This document shows, piece by piece, positions 45,634 to 54,237 of a stretch of DNA of 64,000 nucleotides. Below the pieces are notes generated by a model. The model was given only the letters and a program-made list of their open reading frames with translations, did not search any database and had not been told where the DNA came from. Both the position numbers and the translations under genes were made by a program. Within the stretch, counting starts at the first letter, position 1; each line of letters begins with the position of its first letter. This DNA comes from SAR202 cluster bacterium. Lineage in GTDB: Bacteria > Chloroflexota > Dehalococcoidia > Lucifugimonadales > UBA3495. Location: positions 1 through 64,000 of the forward strand of contig JABMNL010000034.1 of NCBI GenBank assembly GCA_013204585.1. The letters are read 5' to 3'.

Positions 45634-47409
45634 TTAGTTAGGCCGAGCGTATTCGAAAGCAACCGCAGTTCGAACTTCACTCCAGTCGGTCGGTTCCCAA
45701 CCTTCTATGGAGATCCGTTTACCGATGGGCCAGATGGCGTCATGGACATAAATCGCAGAAGCCATGGAGTTGTCGAATATCCAGTTGTAGACCTTGAGGT
45801 TTTTCTCCCAGGCCTTCACCGGGTCGACTTCTTCAGCTGCGTCCCTGACGTTCTCGTCCAACCAGGGGTGGTGTGTGCCATAGCTGAAGGTGGACCTTGT
45901 CTCGTAGTTGGAAGCGCCAACGATGGGAGACAGGCGCACGCCGACAGTGTGGCAGGTAGCTCCAATGTAGTTCCGAGCGATAATCTCGGGTCGGAGCGTA
46001 GCGTAGGGGGTGTTCTTGAATTGTACGTCGAGACCAATCGCTTCCCAGTACTGAGCGACCGCTTCACAGGCTTCAGTCTCGGCAACCGCGCCACGGATGG
46101 CCGGGGTCAGGGTGATTGAGAACCCATCGGGGAATCCGGCGTCGGCGATCATTTGCTTGGCCAGATCTGGGTCGTAATCGTAAACCCAATCTGGGTTGGC
46201 CCTAGCATCGTGGCCCATCCAGTCTCGGACTGCCAAGGACCTGCCGAACCCTGATAGTAGGGTATCGACAATGGTCTGGCGGTCGATGGCAATGTTCATT
46301 GCCTTTCTGACATTGACCGCTTTGGCCCATTCTTCAGACTCGGTGTCCATGTCGCATGATACCCATGCGTTGGTGCAGTCGTAGTGTTCGTAGGCGTTGC
46401 CATCTTTATCTACGCCGTAGAGTTGGCCGTAGAAGTTCAGACCGGCCTGACCGGCGTTGGCGAACCCCTTAACCTGCGCTCCCGCAACGGCTTCCACCGT
46501 GGTCAGGGAGTCGAAGGCCATGTCAAAGCTGTCCAAAGTGCCAGTTTGGAAACCGGCAACTCTAGCCGACTCTTCGGGGATGGTCCAGTAGACCAGTTCG
46601 TCGAAGTAGGGGGTCTGGCGCCAGTGGTCTTGCACGGCGCTTAAGGTCCAAGAAACGCCGCTTTCAGAATCTTCAATCTGCCAGGGACCGGTGGCGGCGA
46701 TGTCTTTGCTTGCCGCCTCGATGCCAATCTCTTCAGACTGTTTCTCGCTGACGGTCCAAGAACTGGAACCTCCGGCGTTACGCATGAATTCGAAGACCTG
46801 GGCAGGTACCCAGGGCACTCCGGTGTTCACTTCCAGGGTGTAGTCGTCAATGATTGTGGAGCCACCGTCTGGGTGGTTGAAGTAGGAGCCGATGATGCCG
46901 GCTCGGGCGTGTTTGGCGCCTTCATGCCACTGCATGTAGGAATAGAGCACATCGGAGGCGTGCATCTCGCCGTAGCCTTTGTGGAACTGGACGCCTTCTT
47001 GGAACTTCCAGGTCCAGGTCAAGAAGTCGTCGGAAACGCTCCAAGACTTGGCTAGCATTGGGGCGGCGGAAAAGTCGGTTGCGGTGGTAATCAGGCCTTC
47101 ACCAACGGTACTGCTGGTGAACTGAATCCGTGGGCTCGAGCTCATGCTCGGGTGCGCCTCGAAAATTCCGGTTTCCTTTTGTCCCATGTTAATTATGCCG
47201 CCGCGTTTTACTGCGGCTGGAGCCTCTTTGGTGGCTTCTGGCATCGCTGTCGGGGCACCGCTGGTCGTGGCGGTGGGTTTCGCACTACTCGGAGACACCG
47301 GTGTCGCGGTTGCGGAGGACCCGCAAGCGAACAGCAGTGCTATGAATAAAAGAACGATTGCCTTGGGCAGATGCTTAATTAATGGTCGCTTGGATATTGT
47401 CTCTAGCAC
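45634..47409 (-). CDS. Family-5 extracellular solute-binding lipoprotein (array member 2)
   Basis: This 591-residue paralogue of the flanking genes has the signal peptide IVLLFIALLFACGSS with lipid-attachment cysteine and a long Thr/Pro/Ala linker. The SBP_bac_5 fold follows with QKETGIFEAHPSMSSSPRIQ, PMLAKSWSVSDDFLTWTWKF and RKAMNIAIDRQTIVDTLLSGFG. It keeps the YDCTNAWVSC cysteine pair and the ACEAVAQYW...ATCHT pair. The start is GTG at 47409 with AAGGAAAC before it. Overall it is closest to member 3 in the N-lobe. Own promoter and terminator, no permease gene. Confidence 0.9.
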   Translation of the reverse strand: MLETISKRPLIKHLPKAIVLLFIALLFACGSSATATPVSPSSAKPTATTSGAPTAMPEATKEAPAAVKRGGIINMGQKETGIFEAHPSMSSSPRIQFTSSTVGEGLITTATDFSAAPMLAKSWSVSDDFLTWTWKFQEGVQFHKGYGEMHASDVLYSYMQWHEGAKHARAGIIGSYFNHPDGGSTIIDDYTLEVNTGVPWVPAQVFEFMRNAGGSSSWTVSEKQSEEIGIEAASKDIAATGPWQIEDSESGVSWTLSAVQDHWRQTPYFDELVYWTIPEESARVAGFQTGTLDSFDMAFDSLTTVEAVAGAQVKGFANAGQAGLNFYGQLYGVDKDGNAYEHYDCTNAWVSCDMDTESEEWAKAVNVRKAMNIAIDRQTIVDTLLSGFGRSLAVRDWMGHDARANPDWVYDYDPDLAKQMIADAGFPDGFSITLTPAIRGAVAETEACEAVAQYWEAIGLDVQFKNTPYATLRPEIIARNYIGATCHTVGVRLSPIVGASNYETRSTFSYGTHHPWLDENVRDAAEEVDPVKAWEKNLKVYNWIFDNSMASAIYVHDAIWPIGKRISIEGWEPTDWSEVRTAVAFEYARPN

Positions 47410-47424
47410 GTTTCCTTCTCTCCT

Positions 47425-47447
47425 ATTACGTTTGGAAGCTAAGTAAT
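47425..47447 (-). promoter_or_regulatory. SBP2 leader hairpin
   Basis: ATTAC (47447-47443 on the minus strand) and GTAAT (47429-47425) can pair over a 13-base loop just upstream of the ribosome binding site. The same 23-nt layout recurs ahead of SBP3-SBP6. Confidence 0.45.
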
Positions 47448-47507
47448 GTTGGAATGCGGAATTTCGCTATGGTCTTAGGATTAACCCTAAGTATTTGTAA
47501 CTAATGA

Positions 47508-47536
47508 TTTATATGTCACTGTATGCGGATTGTCAA
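47508..47536 (-). promoter_or_regulatory. SBP2 promoter
   Basis: Minus-strand TTGACA (47536-47531), 17-bp spacer and TATAAA (47513-47508), leader about 93 nt. A GATACTAT...AACCTTA element lies directly upstream. The 396-bp gap to SBP3 otherwise holds the SBP3 terminator only. Confidence 0.85.
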
Positions 47537-47721
47537 TAAGGTTAATTCGATAGTATCAACTTATTTATTGCGAAACGATAATTAGTTATTCAAAAACAAG
47601 AATGTATAAGCTTTAATATTATTTGATATATATATGGAAAAGATAACTATTTCCAGATATAAATCCATAAAACGATAATCACAATGTATTTGGAATGCGT
47701 TCTAGAGCTACCGATAAACGC

Positions 47722-47757
47722 AAAAAAGGGCCCCGGCATTAATGCCGGGGCTCTTTT
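47722..47757. terminator. SBP3 terminator
   Basis: AAAAAAGGGCCCCGGCATT pairs with a near-perfect complement carrying one mismatch (GGGGCTCTTTT). It is nearly the same as the SBP2 terminator. Confidence 0.88.
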
Positions 47758-47806
47758 GGGGTCTAGTTATTGGTAGGCCTTATGGCCTTCCTTGCTGAAC
47801 TGAAGC

Positions 47807-49609
47807 CTATTTAGGTTTGGCGTACTCGAAAGCTGACGCCGTTCGGACTTCACTCCAGTCTAGGGGTTTCCAATTGGGATCCAGCCGTGGTCCTATGGGC
47901 CAGATACCGTCATGGACGTACAATGAAGAAGAGGTGGAGTTGTCGAAAATCCAGTCGTAAATCTCGCGCTCTGCCTGCTGAATCTTAATCGGGTCAACTT
48001 CGATGGTGGCAGCGGAGACGTGTTCCTCCAGCCAGGGGTGATGGGTTCCGTAGCTGAAGGTCGACTTTACGACGTAATTGGAAGCTCCGATGATGGGAGA
48101 CAACCGCACGCCAACGGTGTGGCAGGTTGCGCCATTGTACTTCCGGGTAATCAACTCGGGCCGGATGGTGGCGTACGGGACACTCTGGAGATTGACATCG
48201 ATGCCAATCGCTTCCCAGTACTGAGCGACCGCTTCGCAGGCTTCGACCTCAGCGGGCGCACCGCGGATGGCTGGGGTCAGGGTAATACCGAACCCATTGG
48301 GATAACCGGCATCGGCCAACATTTGCTTGGCCAGAGCCGGGTCGTATGGGTAGACCCAATCCGGGTTGGCCCTTGAGTCGTGGCCCATCCAGTCTCGAAC
48401 TGATTGAGGTCGTCCGAACCCTGACAGAAGCGTGTCTACAATGGTCTGGCGGTCGATGGCTATGTTTAGCGCCTTCCGCACGGTGACCGCATCGGCCCAT
48501 GCCTGGGACGAAGTGTCGGCGTCGGAAGACACCCAAGCATTGTCCGGGTTGTAGAACTCGTATTCGTTGCCATCTTTATCTAGGCCGTATAACTGGCCGT
48601 AGAAGTTCAGGCCAGCCTGTCCTGCGTTGGGGAAGCCATTGATCGTGGCACCCTTAACTGCCTCCACCGTGGCGAGGGAGTCGAAGGCCATGTCAAAGCT
48701 GTCTAATTGGCCAGTCTGGAACCCGGCGACCCGGGCCGACTCTTCGGGAATTGTCCAGTAAATCAATTCGTCGAAGAAAGGGGTCTGACGCCAGTGGTCT
48801 TGCACGGCGCTGAGCTTCCAAAATTCGCCGCTAGAATGCTCTTCAATTTGCCAAGGACCGGTGGAGGAAATGTCTTTGCTTGCTGCTTCGATGCCTATTT
48901 CTTCAGATTGTTTCTTGCTGACAACCCAGGTACTTGAACCGCCGCCGTTGCGCATAAATTCAAAGACCTGTGCGGGTACCCATGGCAACCCGGTGTTGAC
49001 GACCAAAGTGTGGTCATCGACTACTTCAACGGAGGCACCTTCGCGTCCGCCAAAAGTACCATCAGGTCCGCCAAAATACTCGCCGATGATGCCGGAGCGG
49101 GCGTGCAGCCCTCCCGCGTTCCACTGTTGGTATGAATAGAGCACGTCTTCTGCGGTCATCTCTCCATAACCCTTGTGGAGTTGGACGCCTTCTTGGAATT
49201 TCCAAGTCCAGGTCAGGAAGTCGTCCGAGACGCTCCAAGACTTAGCCAACATTGGGGCGGCCGAAAAGTCGGTCGCGGTCGTAATCAGGCCTTCACCAAC
49301 GGTGGTGCTGGTGAATTGAATCCGAGGGCTTGAGCTCATGGCCGGGTGCGCCTCGAAAATTCCAGTTTCTTTTTGGCCCATGTTGATTGTGCCAGCTGGC
49401 TCCATCGCTACCGGGGCGGCTTTGGTGGCTTCGGGCATCGCCGTGGGGGCGGCTCCAGCTTTGGCCGTCGGCGTTGGCGCTACGTTATTCGAAGACGTTG
49501 GCGTCGCGGTTGCGGAGGACCCGCAAGCGAACAACAGCGCTACGAATAACAGAACAATCGCCTTGGGCAGATGCTGCATTTGGAGTGGTCGTAACCTTGG
49601 TTTCAGCAC
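47807..49609 (-). CDS. Family-5 extracellular solute-binding lipoprotein (array member 3)
   Basis: This 600-residue paralogue has the lipoprotein signal with LLFACGSS, a linker and an SBP_bac_5 domain very close to member 2 (TTVGEGLITTATDFSAAPML; KSWSVSDDFLTWTWKFQEG). Unlike members 1, 2, 4 and 5 it lacks both cysteines of the YDC...SC motif (FYNPDNAWVSSDAD), while the ACEAVAQYW...ATCHT pair stays. Start is GTG 49609, following GGAGAATGAAAC. It carries an extra GREG loop near the VVDDHTLVVN strand. Own promoter; no transporter genes. Confidence 0.9.
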   Translation of the reverse strand: MLKPRLRPLQMQHLPKAIVLLFVALLFACGSSATATPTSSNNVAPTPTAKAGAAPTAMPEATKAAPVAMEPAGTINMGQKETGIFEAHPAMSSSPRIQFTSTTVGEGLITTATDFSAAPMLAKSWSVSDDFLTWTWKFQEGVQLHKGYGEMTAEDVLYSYQQWNAGGLHARSGIIGEYFGGPDGTFGGREGASVEVVDDHTLVVNTGLPWVPAQVFEFMRNGGGSSTWVVSKKQSEEIGIEAASKDISSTGPWQIEEHSSGEFWKLSAVQDHWRQTPFFDELIYWTIPEESARVAGFQTGQLDSFDMAFDSLATVEAVKGATINGFPNAGQAGLNFYGQLYGLDKDGNEYEFYNPDNAWVSSDADTSSQAWADAVTVRKALNIAIDRQTIVDTLLSGFGRPQSVRDWMGHDSRANPDWVYPYDPALAKQMLADAGYPNGFGITLTPAIRGAPAEVEACEAVAQYWEAIGIDVNLQSVPYATIRPELITRKYNGATCHTVGVRLSPIIGASNYVVKSTFSYGTHHPWLEEHVSAATIEVDPIKIQQAEREIYDWIFDNSTSSSLYVHDGIWPIGPRLDPNWKPLDWSEVRTASAFEYAKPK

Positions 49610-49624
49610 GTTTCATTCTCCCGT

Positions 49625-49647
49625 ATTACGTTTAGCGATAAAGTAAT
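49625..49647 (-). promoter_or_regulatory. SBP3 leader hairpin
   Basis: ATTAC (49647-49643 on the minus strand) pairs with GTAAT (49629-49625) over 13 bases, the same layout as SBP2. Confidence 0.45.
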
Positions 49648-49707
49648 TGCGTATTTATGGAAAACGCTACTTTAATAAAGATAATGAACCACGAATGGAA
49701 CTAATGA

Positions 49708-49736
49708 TTTATATGGCACTGTATGTAGATTGTCAA
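49708..49736 (-). promoter_or_regulatory. SBP3 promoter
   Basis: Minus-strand TTGACA (49736-49731), 17-bp spacer and TATAAA (49713-49708). Upstream on the minus strand are two 10-bp direct repeats, TATCGCTGTA and TATCACTATA, end to end. Confidence 0.85.
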
Positions 49737-49788
49737 TTGGCTTATAGTGATATACAGCGATAGATAAAATCATAGTTTGTAATAATGA

Positions 49789-49830
49789 CAAAGAGCTTTA
49801 ACCCGGTTTTAACCGGGTTAAAGCTCTTTG
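49789..49830. terminator. SBP4 terminator
   Basis: A long perfect palindrome: left arm CAAAGAGCTTTAACCCGGTT (49789-49808) and right arm 49811-49830 around a TT centre. It differs in sequence from the other array terminators. Confidence 0.88.
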
Positions 49831-49889
49831 TTTATGGGCACCTGGGGGTGCCGATTTTTGACCTAGCCGCTACCAGACCTGTTTACTGG

Positions 49890-51686
49890 TTATCTCGGTT
49901 TGGCGTACTCGAATGAATTGGCAATCCGGTTCTCGCTGTAGTCGTATTGGTCCCATTTCGGGTCCACCTTGGGCCCAATGGGCCAGACGGCGTCGTGGGA
50001 GTAGATGCCGAACGCCATCACGTTCTTGAACATCCAGTCCGTGATCTCGTTCTCCTTCGCCACCAACTTGACCGGGTCCACCTCTTCCAGCGCGTCCGAT
50101 ATGTGTTCTTCCATCCACGGGTGCTCGGTCCCGTAGCTGAAGGTTGACTGCTTGACGTAGTTGGACATGCCGATGATTGGGCTCAACCGAGCGCTCACGG
50201 TGTGGCAAGTGGCGCCTTGGAACTGCCGGGTAATCAACGTAGGCCGGATGGTCGAGTAGGGAATGTCCTGGAATTTGACATCGACCCCAATGGCTTCCCA
50301 GTACTGAGCGACCGCTTCACAGGCTTCTTTCTCGGAGGGAGCCCCGCGGATGGCCGTAGCCAGGGTGATCGTAAAGCCATCGGGATAGCCAGCCTCGGTT
50401 AATAATTGCTTGGCCAAAACCGGGTCAAACTCGTGGACCCAGGAGGGGTCCATCCGGCTTTCAAAGCCCATCCAGTCACGGAACGCCAGCGGATTGCCGA
50501 AACCGGAGAGGACTGTGTCCACGAGGGTCTGGCGGTCTATTGAGATGGCCAAGGCTTTCTTGACCTTCACGGTTTTGGCCCATTCTGCTGAATCCGGGTC
50601 GGCGTCACAGGAGACCCAGGCGTTCGCGCAGTCATAGTCCTTATAGGGGTTGCCGTCTCTGTCGGTCTGGTAGAGCTGACCGTAGAGGTTCAGACCGGCC
50701 TGTCCGGAGTTCGCCCAGCTCACGAGCTTGGCGCCAGGGACCTTATCAACGGTGGAAATCGTGTCGAAGGCCATATCAAAGTTGTCCAGGTTGCCGGTCT
50801 GGAAACCGGCGACCCGGGCGGACTCCTCGGGGATCGACCAGTAGATCATTTCAGCGAAGTAGGGGGTCTGCCGCCAATGGTCCCGGACGGCGCTCATCTT
50901 CCAAAATTCGCCGCTGGAGAAGTCTTCGATCTGCCAAGGGCCGGTGGCGGCGATGTTTTTGCTGGCCGCTTCAGCGCCGATCTCGTCGGACTGTTTCTTG
51001 CTGACGACCCAGGTGCTGGACCCGCCCAGGTTCCGCATGTATTCAAAAACTTGAACGGGCACCCAGGGGGTCGGGGTTGTGACCTTTACGGTGTAATTAT
51101 CGACGGCCTCCTGGGTGGCCCCTTCTACTCCCGACCAGAATCTGTTGATGATGCCGGCCCTGGCATGGAGTGCGCCTTCACCGAACTGCCGGTAGGAATA
51201 TATGACGTCCTCGGCGGTCATCTCGCCGTAACCCTTGTGAAACTGGACCCCTTCCTGAAGGTTGATGGTCCAGGTCAGGTAGTCGGGGGAGATGCTCCAA
51301 GACTTGGCCAGCGACGGACCCGGTGACAGGTCTGGTTGAATGGCTACCAGCCCCTCCCCCACGGTGCTGGAGGTGAACTGGATCCTCGGGCTGGACACGA
51401 ATCTGGGATGTGCTTCAAAGATGCCCGTCTCTTTTTGGCCGATATTGAGCGTTCCGGCAGGCTTCATCATGGCGGGCGGTTCTGCCGTCGCTTGTGGGAC
51501 TGCTGTCGGTGCGGTCACGGCCGAAGTAGCGGCTGGCTTCGCAGTGGGCGAAGTTGAACTGCTACCACCAGATTGCGGCGTGGCCGTTGCCGAGGACCCG
51601 CAGGCAAACAGCAGGGCTACGAATAAAAGGACGATTGCCTTGGGCCAATGTTGGGAAATTCGCCACCTTGATTTGGTCTTTAGCAC
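49890..51686 (-). CDS. Family-5 extracellular solute-binding lipoprotein (array member 4)
   Basis: This 598-residue paralogue has the LLFACGSS lipobox, a Ser/Thr/Pro linker, and the SBP_bac_5 domain with LTWTINLQEGVQFHKGYGEM, WSIPEESARVAGFQTGNLDN and ALAISIDRQTLVDTVLSGFG. It keeps the YDCANAWVSC pair and the KEACEAVAQYW...ATCHT pair. It is closest to member 5. Codons appear richer in C or G at third positions than in neighbours, a visual impression that may reflect a different history. Start is GTG 51686, following GGAGAGAAG. Confidence 0.9.
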   Translation of the reverse strand: MLKTKSRWRISQHWPKAIVLLFVALLFACGSSATATPQSGGSSSTSPTAKPAATSAVTAPTAVPQATAEPPAMMKPAGTLNIGQKETGIFEAHPRFVSSPRIQFTSSTVGEGLVAIQPDLSPGPSLAKSWSISPDYLTWTINLQEGVQFHKGYGEMTAEDVIYSYRQFGEGALHARAGIINRFWSGVEGATQEAVDNYTVKVTTPTPWVPVQVFEYMRNLGGSSTWVVSKKQSDEIGAEAASKNIAATGPWQIEDFSSGEFWKMSAVRDHWRQTPYFAEMIYWSIPEESARVAGFQTGNLDNFDMAFDTISTVDKVPGAKLVSWANSGQAGLNLYGQLYQTDRDGNPYKDYDCANAWVSCDADPDSAEWAKTVKVKKALAISIDRQTLVDTVLSGFGNPLAFRDWMGFESRMDPSWVHEFDPVLAKQLLTEAGYPDGFTITLATAIRGAPSEKEACEAVAQYWEAIGVDVKFQDIPYSTIRPTLITRQFQGATCHTVSARLSPIIGMSNYVKQSTFSYGTEHPWMEEHISDALEEVDPVKLVAKENEITDWMFKNVMAFGIYSHDAVWPIGPKVDPKWDQYDYSENRIANSFEYAKPR

Positions 51687-51701
51687 GTTTTCTTCTCTCC
51701 T

Positions 51702-51724
51702 AATACGTTTTGTAGATAAGTATT
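51702..51724 (-). promoter_or_regulatory. SBP4 leader hairpin
   Basis: Minus-strand AATAC (51724-51720) pairs with GTATT (51706-51702) over 13 bases. Relative to ATTAC/GTAAT in SBP2 and SBP3, both sides have changed in a way that keeps the pairing. Confidence 0.45.
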
Positions 51725-51784
51725 AAAAAAATAGATATTATCGTTGTAATAAATTCATAAATACTTGACGAGTAACACTAGAAA

Positions 51785-51812
51785 TTTATATGGCACTGCA
51801 TATAACTGTCAA
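51785..51812 (-). promoter_or_regulatory. SBP4 promoter
   Basis: Minus-strand TTGACA (51812-51807), 16-bp spacer and TATAAA (51790-51785). Upstream on the minus strand are the direct repeats TATCACCATT and TATCACTGTA. Confidence 0.85.
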
Positions 51813-51909
51813 TTAGCTTACAGTGATAAATGGTGATAGATAGAATCAACTAATGTGATGATAAAATGGATATTGCCCGGCAAAAACCGGGCTGAAGGGT
51901 CGATATTCT

Positions 51910-51950
51910 GGGAGTCGAGGGAGCCGGAGTCGTTGATGGGAGATTTCAGA
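51910..51950 (-). pseudogene. Degraded copy of the VOC gene 3' end (second remnant)
   Basis: Blocks such as GGGAGTCG, GAGTCGTTGATG and CAGAA match the remnant at 54084-54131 in the same order, with gaps, and so trace back to the VOC gene at 56280. It lies between the SBP4 promoter and the SBP5 terminator, the place expected if a unit of VOC 3' end, promoter, SBP and terminator was duplicated. Confidence 0.5.
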
Positions 51951-51962
51951 AGTCCCCACATA

Positions 51963-52000
51963 CAAAAAGCGGCCCGGCATTAATGCCGGGCCGCTTTTTG
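51963..52000. terminator. SBP5 terminator
   Basis: CAAAAAGCGGCCCGGCAT and its perfect complement form one palindrome of about 38 bp, followed on the minus strand by T residues. Confidence 0.9.
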
Positions 52001-52047
52001 TCGAATTTGCCAGTGTCTACGGGGACGTCGCCGAATCTGGGTGACGC

Positions 52048-53823
52048 TTATCTCGGTTTGGCGTACTCAAACGCGGTGGCAAGACGGACTTCGCTATAGT
52101 CGAGGGGTGCCCAATCCGGGTTCACCCTGGGCCCGATGGGCCAGACACCGTCGTGAGCATAGAGCCCAAACCCCATGACGTTTTCGTACATCCAGCCCGC
52201 GAGCTTGATCTCTTTTTCCCGTAGCTTAACCGGATTTACTTCCTGGAGAGCGTCGGTGATGTTTTCCTCCATCCACGGGTGTTCGGTCCCATAGCTGAAG
52301 GTTGAATTCTTGACGTAGTTGCCGTAGCCAATTACGGGTGTCAGCCGTTGGCTAAGTGTGTGGCAGGTGGCACCCTGGTACTGCCGGGTAATCAACGAAG
52401 GCCGGATGGTGGCGTAGGGAACGCTCTGGAATTTAACATTGATTCCGATGTCGTCCCAGTACTGACCAACCGCTTCACAGGCTTCAACCTCGGCGGGCGC
52501 TCCCCTGAGGGCAGGGGTTAGAGTGATAGAGAACCCATCGGGGTACCCGGCCTCGGCCAGCAACTCTTTTGCCCTCTCTGGGTTGTAATCGAAAACCCAG
52601 GAGGGATCCATCTGGTCTTCGAAGCCCATCCAGTCACGTACGGCCAGCGGAGCGCCGAAACCGGAAAGTATCGTGGCCACGATGGCATCGCGGTCAATGG
52701 CGATGGCCAGGGCCTTCTTGACCTTCACGGTATTGGCCCACTCTGCGGAATCTGGGTCGTCGTCACAGGAGACCCAGGCATTCGTGCAGTCAAGGTCCTT
52801 ATAGGGGTTGCCGTCCCGGTCAGTGCCGTAAGTCTGACCATAGAGATTAAGGCCGGCCTGTCCGGCATTTGGCCAGCCAACAAGCGTGGCGCCCTCAATG
52901 CCTTCCACCGTTGGGATGGTGTCGAAGGCCATGTCGAAGTTGTCCAATTGCCCGGTCTGGAACCCGGCGACCCGGGCAGATTCTTCTGGAATGGTCCAAT
53001 AGACCAATTCATCGAAGTAGGGGGTCTGCCGCCAGTGATCCTGGACGGCGCTCATCTTCCAAAACTCGCCACTGGAATGTTCTTCAATTTGCCAGGGTCC
53101 GGTGGCGGCGATATCTTTGCTGGCGGCTTCAGCGCCGATTTCATCTGACTGTTTCTTGCTAACAATCCAGGTGCTGGCGCCGCCTAGGTTGCGCATGAAT
53201 TCAAAGGCCACGGCCGGCACCCAAGGCCGACCAGTGTTTACCTTAACGGTATAATCGTCAACGATTTCATGGAACCCACCTTCATCGCCGGCCCAAAAAT
53301 CGCCAATAATCCCGGCTCTCCCATGTAGAGCCCCTTCAAAGAATTGTTCGTAAGAATAGAGGACATCTTCGACCGTCAACTCGCCATAACCCTTGTGGAA
53401 CTGCACGCCCTCTTGGAGTTTCCACGTCCAGGTTAGAAAGTCGTCGGAGATGCTCCATGACTTGGCCAGCAAAGGACCGGGAGTCAGGTCCTTTTGAATG
53501 GCAATCATCCCTTCTCCGACCGAGCTGGAAGTGTACTGAATCCGTGGGCTGGAACTTAAGCGCGGGTGGGCCTCAAATATACCGGTCTCTTTAAGGCCAA
53601 TATTAAGGGTCCCGCCGCGTTTGGCCTCGGCAGATGGGGCTTCCGTGGCTTGGGGTGTAGCTGTTGGCGCGACCGTTGACACCGCAGTGTCAGTGGGTGC
53701 GGTTGAACTACTGTCTCCAGATTGCGGTATCGCAGTCGCCGACGAACCGCAGGCAAATAACAGGGTTACGAATAACAGAACGATTGCCGTGGGCAGATGC
53801 TTGATAAATCTTGTCTTTGGCAT
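52048..53823 (-). CDS. Family-5 extracellular solute-binding lipoprotein (array member 5)
   Basis: This 591-residue paralogue is closest to member 4 (GPLLAKSWSISDDFL, NPYKDLDCTNAWVSC, RDWMGFEDQMDPSW). It has the LLFACGSS lipobox and a short Thr/Ser/Ala linker, and the SBP_bac_5 two-lobe fold in full. It keeps both cysteine pairs. The ATG at 53823 has GGAGG about 8 bases upstream. Own promoter (53929-53957) and terminator, no permease or ATPase gene nearby. A remnant of the VOC gene lies upstream of its promoter. Confidence 0.9.
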   Translation of the reverse strand: MPKTRFIKHLPTAIVLLFVTLLFACGSSATAIPQSGDSSSTAPTDTAVSTVAPTATPQATEAPSAEAKRGGTLNIGLKETGIFEAHPRLSSSPRIQYTSSSVGEGMIAIQKDLTPGPLLAKSWSISDDFLTWTWKLQEGVQFHKGYGELTVEDVLYSYEQFFEGALHGRAGIIGDFWAGDEGGFHEIVDDYTVKVNTGRPWVPAVAFEFMRNLGGASTWIVSKKQSDEIGAEAASKDIAATGPWQIEEHSSGEFWKMSAVQDHWRQTPYFDELVYWTIPEESARVAGFQTGQLDNFDMAFDTIPTVEGIEGATLVGWPNAGQAGLNLYGQTYGTDRDGNPYKDLDCTNAWVSCDDDPDSAEWANTVKVKKALAIAIDRDAIVATILSGFGAPLAVRDWMGFEDQMDPSWVFDYNPERAKELLAEAGYPDGFSITLTPALRGAPAEVEACEAVGQYWDDIGINVKFQSVPYATIRPSLITRQYQGATCHTLSQRLTPVIGYGNYVKNSTFSYGTEHPWMEENITDALQEVNPVKLREKEIKLAGWMYENVMGFGLYAHDGVWPIGPRVNPDWAPLDYSEVRLATAFEYAKPR

Positions 53824-53847
53824 GGTTTATTCCTCCCTGGTATTTGT

Positions 53848-53870
53848 ATTACGTTTCGCTATTAAGTATT
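53848..53870 (-). promoter_or_regulatory. SBP5 leader hairpin (imperfect)
   Basis: The same 23-nt layout as in SBP2-SBP4, with minus-strand AATAC and GTAAT arms, so one of five pairs is lost. Confidence 0.35.
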
Positions 53871-53928
53871 TCTAAATAGAATATATAAACCAGTGAATTA
53901 ATTGAAAAACAACGTAATAAGTTGATTA

Positions 53929-53957
53929 CTTATAATTTAAGGTATGGACACTGTCAA
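53929..53957 (-). promoter_or_regulatory. SBP5 promoter
   Basis: Minus-strand TTGACA (53957-53952), 17-bp spacer and TATAAG (53934-53929). ATCACTATAG lies upstream, as in SBP6. Confidence 0.85.
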
Positions 53958-54083
53958 CACATCTATAGTGATGTTTGACAATATATAAAATTATGAATCA
54001 TGATGTAAATAAACAAGAATAGCCTGGCACTGTGGGGCTATTGTGCTCGAACTTTGAGGCGTTCTAAGGCTGCTGGGGCTAAA

Positions 54084-54131
54084 GGGGCTTGGCGAAGGAT
54101 TGCTCGTGGGAGTCGGGGTCGTTGATGTGGA
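54084..54131 (-). pseudogene. Copy of the VOC gene 3' end (first remnant)
   Basis: These 48 bases match 56285-56332, the 3' coding end of the VOC gene, at 45 positions. The match starts GGGGCTTGGCGAAGGA and includes GTGGGAGTCGGGGTCGT. No start or full domain is present, so it is a leftover. It lies between the SBP5 promoter and the SBP6 terminator and shows that the duplicated unit ran from inside the VOC gene through an SBP gene. Confidence 0.85.
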
Positions 54132-54151
54132 ATTGCAGAAACTTCACCAAT

Positions 54152-54191
54152 CCAAAAAGCGGCCTGGCATCAATGCCAGGCCGCTTTTTGG
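54152..54191. terminator. SBP6 terminator
   Basis: CCAAAAAGCGGCCTGGCAT pairs with its complement over about 19 bp. It matches the SBP5 terminator apart from a single changed pair and flanks. Confidence 0.9.
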
Positions 54192-54237
54192 ACAATTTGC
54201 CAATGCCTATAGGGCATTTTCCGAACCTGGCTAGTGG

